A stretch of DNA of 64,000 bases, from assembly GCA_024684065.1 (NCBI GenBank), contig JAIKXO010000146.1, positions 42,701-106,700 of the forward strand. The letters are read 5' to 3'. Of the stretch, positions 61,590-64,000 are shown piece after piece. Origin of the DNA: Lachnospiraceae bacterium. Its GTDB lineage: Bacteria; Bacillota_A; Clostridia; Lachnospirales; Lachnospiraceae. The position numbers and the translations under genes are program-made. Below the pieces are notes generated by a model. The model made no database searches and had not been told where the DNA came from. It saw only the letters and a list, made by a program, of their open reading frames with translations. The stretch's first letter is position 1, and each line of letters opens with the position of its first letter.

Positions 61590-64000
61590 TTGAAACGGAT
61601 AGATAAAGATCAGAATTGGAAAATGCGTATCATGAAAGATGCTTCGGCTTTGAGTGATTTTATTCCGGCCACCGTACCGGGGTCTGTATACAGCGACCTT
61701 TTAAAGGCCGGAAAGATGGAGGATCCATATTGGCGGGATAATGAAAACGAAGCTCTTGAACTTATGAAGAATGATTTTGAGTACCGGGGTTCTTTTAATG
61801 TTGACGCTGATGAGTTTGCAGGTGCGGATGAAGCTGTACTTCGCTTTAACGGACTGGATACGATCGCGGATATATCCCTTAACGGGAAGCCGCTCGGAAG
61901 CGTCAATAACATGCACAGGGTATGGGAGTATCCTGTCAGTGAACTGTTAAGGGAACAGGGAAATGAGCTTGTAATATTATTCCATTCGCCTGTAAAGTAT
62001 ATAGATGAACAGTTTAAGGAAGATCCCGCGATTCTCGGGTCAGAGGATGCAATGCGGGGGTTTCCAAAGATCAGGAAGGGCCATTATATGTTCGGCTGGG
62101 ACTGGGGCCCGAGGTTACCTGATGCCGGCATCTGGAAGAGTGTTGAAGTTCTTGCTCTTAAGAAGGCAAGGCTTGAGAACGTATATGTGAGGCAGGAATT
62201 TAATGCGGACCTGTCGAGTGTAAAGCTTACGGTGGAGTCAGAAGCTTCCCTTCCTTCCTTTACGTCTGTCATATCCGTGACTGATCCGGACGGAAACAGA
62301 CTGTACGATAAAGCCGATATATCATCGGATATTGTCATAAATGATCCCGGACTCTGGTGGCCGAACGGGTTAGGTGAACAGCCTCTTTATACGGTTAAGG
62401 TTGAACTTACGGATACTGACGGAGAAGTGCTTGATACATGGGAGAGGCGTATCGGCCTTCGCAGGATGGAAGTAAGCACGGCAAAGGATGAGTATGGATC
62501 CGAGTTCTGCCATGTTGTAAATAATGTCAGGTTCTTTGCCATGGGCGCTGATTATATACCCGAGGACAACATCCTTTCAAGGTGCGGTAAGGACAGAACA
62601 AGGGACCTGTTAGAGCAATGCAGGGCAGCGAACTTCAACTGTATCCGTGTATGGGGCGGCGGTCTGTACCCCTCGGATGATTTTTATGATGCCTGTGATG
62701 AGCTTGGTCTTGTAGTATGGCAGGATTTCATGTTTGCGTGTGCCAATTACAGGCTGACGCATGATTTTGAAGATAATATAATGGCCGAGCTTAGGGATAA
62801 TATACGAAGGCTTCGCCATCATGCCAGCCTGGGCCTGTGGTGCGGAAATAACGAAATGGAGATGTTCGTCGACAGGGGCTTATGGGGTGCTAAGAACGAG
62901 ATAAAGAGCGACTATGTCAAGATGTATGAGTATCTCTTTCCGAGGCTTCTTGAAAAGGAGGATCCCGACCGGTTCTACTGGCCGGCATCACCTTCCTGCG
63001 GAGGCGGTTTTGATGATCCTAATTCGCCTGACAGGGGGGATGTTCATTACTGGGATGTATGGCATGGAAACAAGCCCTTTACCGAATACCGGAAATTCTA
63101 TTTCAGGTATTTATCCGAGTTCGGCTTCCAGTCATTTCCTTCAATAAAGACTGTTGAGTCCTTCACGGAACCCGATGACAGGAATATTTTTTCATACGTC
63201 ATGGAGAAACACCAGAGAAATGCTTTCGCCAATGGCAAGATTATGAATTACATGGGGCAGACCTTCCTGTATCCTGAGGATCTCGATACCCTCATATATG
63301 CTTCGCAGCTTCTTCAGGCTGAGGCGGTAAGGTACGGGGTTGAACATTTCAGGAGAAACCGCGGCCGCTGTATGGGAGCCGTTTACTGGCAGCTAAATGA
63401 CTGCTGGCCGGTAGCGTCCTGGTCGTCGATCGATTATTACGGAAGATGGAAGGCTTTGCATTATTATGCCAAAAGGTTCTTTTCTCCACTTATGATATCC
63501 TGCGAGGAGGAAGGCCTGCTCAGCCAGAGCATGAATGTGAACGCTGAACCCTTTGAAGTTAAAAAGTCGATCAGGCTGAATGTTGCAAATGAGTCGATGC
63601 ATACGAGAAAAGGGACAGTTAAATGGCAGCTGAGAGCCAATGACGGATCTGTGATAATGGAAGAGACAGAAGATGTAAGCATAGATCCCTTATCCGCCAG
63701 GTGGCTTGAGCTTAAGGAACTTCCGGATGCTGAACTGTTTGAAAACTATGTAAGCTATCAGTTTATTGAGAACGGAGAGATCGTATCCCGGGGAACAGTC
63801 CTCTTCTGTCCGCCCAAGCACTTTAAATTCATCGATCCGGGCCTTAAGATAAGGCTTGAAGGTGATGAGATAGCGATATCCGCGTCAGCGTATGCAAAGA
63901 GCGTGGAAATAAGGAATGAAAATGACGATCTTATCTTATCGGATAATTTCTTCGATATGAACGGCGGTGAGAGAAGGGTTAAGATCATAAAGGGTGATCC
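61590..64000 (+). CDS. GH2 beta-mannosidase, 3' end outside window
   Basis: Glycoside hydrolase family 2 exo-enzyme releasing beta-linked mannose. About 803 residues are visible and the frame is still open at the window end. It begins at TTG 61590 (KRIDKDQNWKMRIMKD) with GGGAGG upstream. Sugar-binding domain (FNGLDTIADISLNGKPLG), KGHYMFGWDWGPRLPDAGIWKSVEV typical of beta-mannosidases, then the barrel: CIRVWGGGLYPSDDFYDACDELGLVVWQDFMFAC, acid/base Glu422 in WCGNNEME, nucleophile Glu510 in YLSEFGFQSF. There is no signal peptide, so it acts on imported mannosides. It lies 21 bp after the DnaB-like gene. Confidence 0.92.
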   Translation, partial: MKRIDKDQNWKMRIMKDASALSDFIPATVPGSVYSDLLKAGKMEDPYWRDNENEALELMKNDFEYRGSFNVDADEFAGADEAVLRFNGLDTIADISLNGKPLGSVNNMHRVWEYPVSELLREQGNELVILFHSPVKYIDEQFKEDPAILGSEDAMRGFPKIRKGHYMFGWDWGPRLPDAGIWKSVEVLALKKARLENVYVRQEFNADLSSVKLTVESEASLPSFTSVISVTDPDGNRLYDKADISSDIVINDPGLWWPNGLGEQPLYTVKVELTDTDGEVLDTWERRIGLRRMEVSTAKDEYGSEFCHVVNNVRFFAMGADYIPEDNILSRCGKDRTRDLLEQCRAANFNCIRVWGGGLYPSDDFYDACDELGLVVWQDFMFACANYRLTHDFEDNIMAELRDNIRRLRHHASLGLWCGNNEMEMFVDRGLWGAKNEIKSDYVKMYEYLFPRLLEKEDPDRFYWPASPSCGGGFDDPNSPDRGDVHYWDVWHGNKPFTEYRKFYFRYLSEFGFQSFPSIKTVESFTEPDDRNIFSYVMEKHQRNAFANGKIMNYMGQTFLYPEDLDTLIYASQLLQAEAVRYGVEHFRRNRGRCMGAVYWQLNDCWPVASWSSIDYYGRWKALHYYAKRFFSPLMISCEEEGLLSQSMNVNAEPFEVKKSIRLNVANESMHTRKGTVKWQLRANDGSVIMEETEDVSIDPLSARWLELKELPDAELFENYVSYQFIENGEIVSRGTVLFCPPKHFKFIDPGLKIRLEGDEIAISASAYAKSVEIRNENDDLILSDNFFDMNGGERRVKIIKGD

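Overview
The window looks like chromosomal DNA of an anaerobic low-to-moderate GC Firmicute of class Clostridia, most likely Lachnospiraceae (Butyrivibrio/Roseburia-like). Reasons: class 1B dihydroorotate dehydrogenase (pyrK-pyrD), AddAB rather than RecBCD, TrkAH potassium uptake, DUF1934 and DUF6465 small proteins, purine-rich Shine-Dalgarno sites with frequent TTG starts, and tightly packed overlapping genes. Nearly all genes are on the plus strand; only plsC, the DUF212 gene, birA and the WYL regulator are on the minus strand. I see no rRNA, tRNA, CRISPR array, transposase or phage gene.

Layout. 1-13.6 kb is housekeeping: the end of D-Ala-D-Ala ligase, murF, plsC, pyrC-pyrK-pyrD, ispE, a GntR regulator, murI, DUF1934, trkA-trkH and an acyl-CoA synthetase. 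13.8-17.1 kb is a translationally coupled cyclic-di-GMP pair: an EAL phosphodiesterase with a degenerate GGDEF domain, then an intact GGDEF cyclase. 17.6-33.4 kb is a cell-surface polysaccharide cluster: GDP-fucose synthesis (gmd, fcl), four GT-C/DUF6077-like membrane proteins, glycosyltransferases, a WcaJ-type initiating sugar transferase, two Wzy/O-antigen-ligase paralogues and a Wzx flippase. birA separates this from 34.7-38.5 kb, a complete GDP-D-glycero-alpha-D-manno-heptose pathway (hddA, an hddC-gmhB fusion, gmhA) plus a transaldolase that could supply sedoheptulose 7-phosphate.

38.5-44.5 kb is mixed: DUF6465 with a long structured leader, an acyl-ACP thioesterase carrying an in-frame 15-bp tandem repeat, a corrinoid adenosyltransferase, greA, a MarR/radical-SAM pair and type 2 argC. 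44.7-51.5 kb is addB-addA. It is followed by a convergent WYL regulator and a divergent cluster (53.1-59.6 kb) of an unrecognised protein, a DUF2201/VWA protein, a MoxR-type AAA ATPase, a catalytically intact ClpP paralogue and a CbxX/SpoVK-type AAA ATPase. This cluster is my best candidate for an undescribed system. After it come a metallo-beta-lactamase-fold protein, a stand-alone DnaB-like RecA domain with a substituted catalytic glutamate, and a GH2 beta-mannosidase cut by the window end.

Three families of small structured repeats lie in leaders and intergenic regions. Family A is at 13695 and 21811. Family B is at 731, 31880, 31932, 52860 and 60682, each copy but one ending in the Shine-Dalgarno of the next gene. 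Family C is at 34512 and 55820. All coordinates were read by eye; family assignments rest on motif recognition, not database searches.
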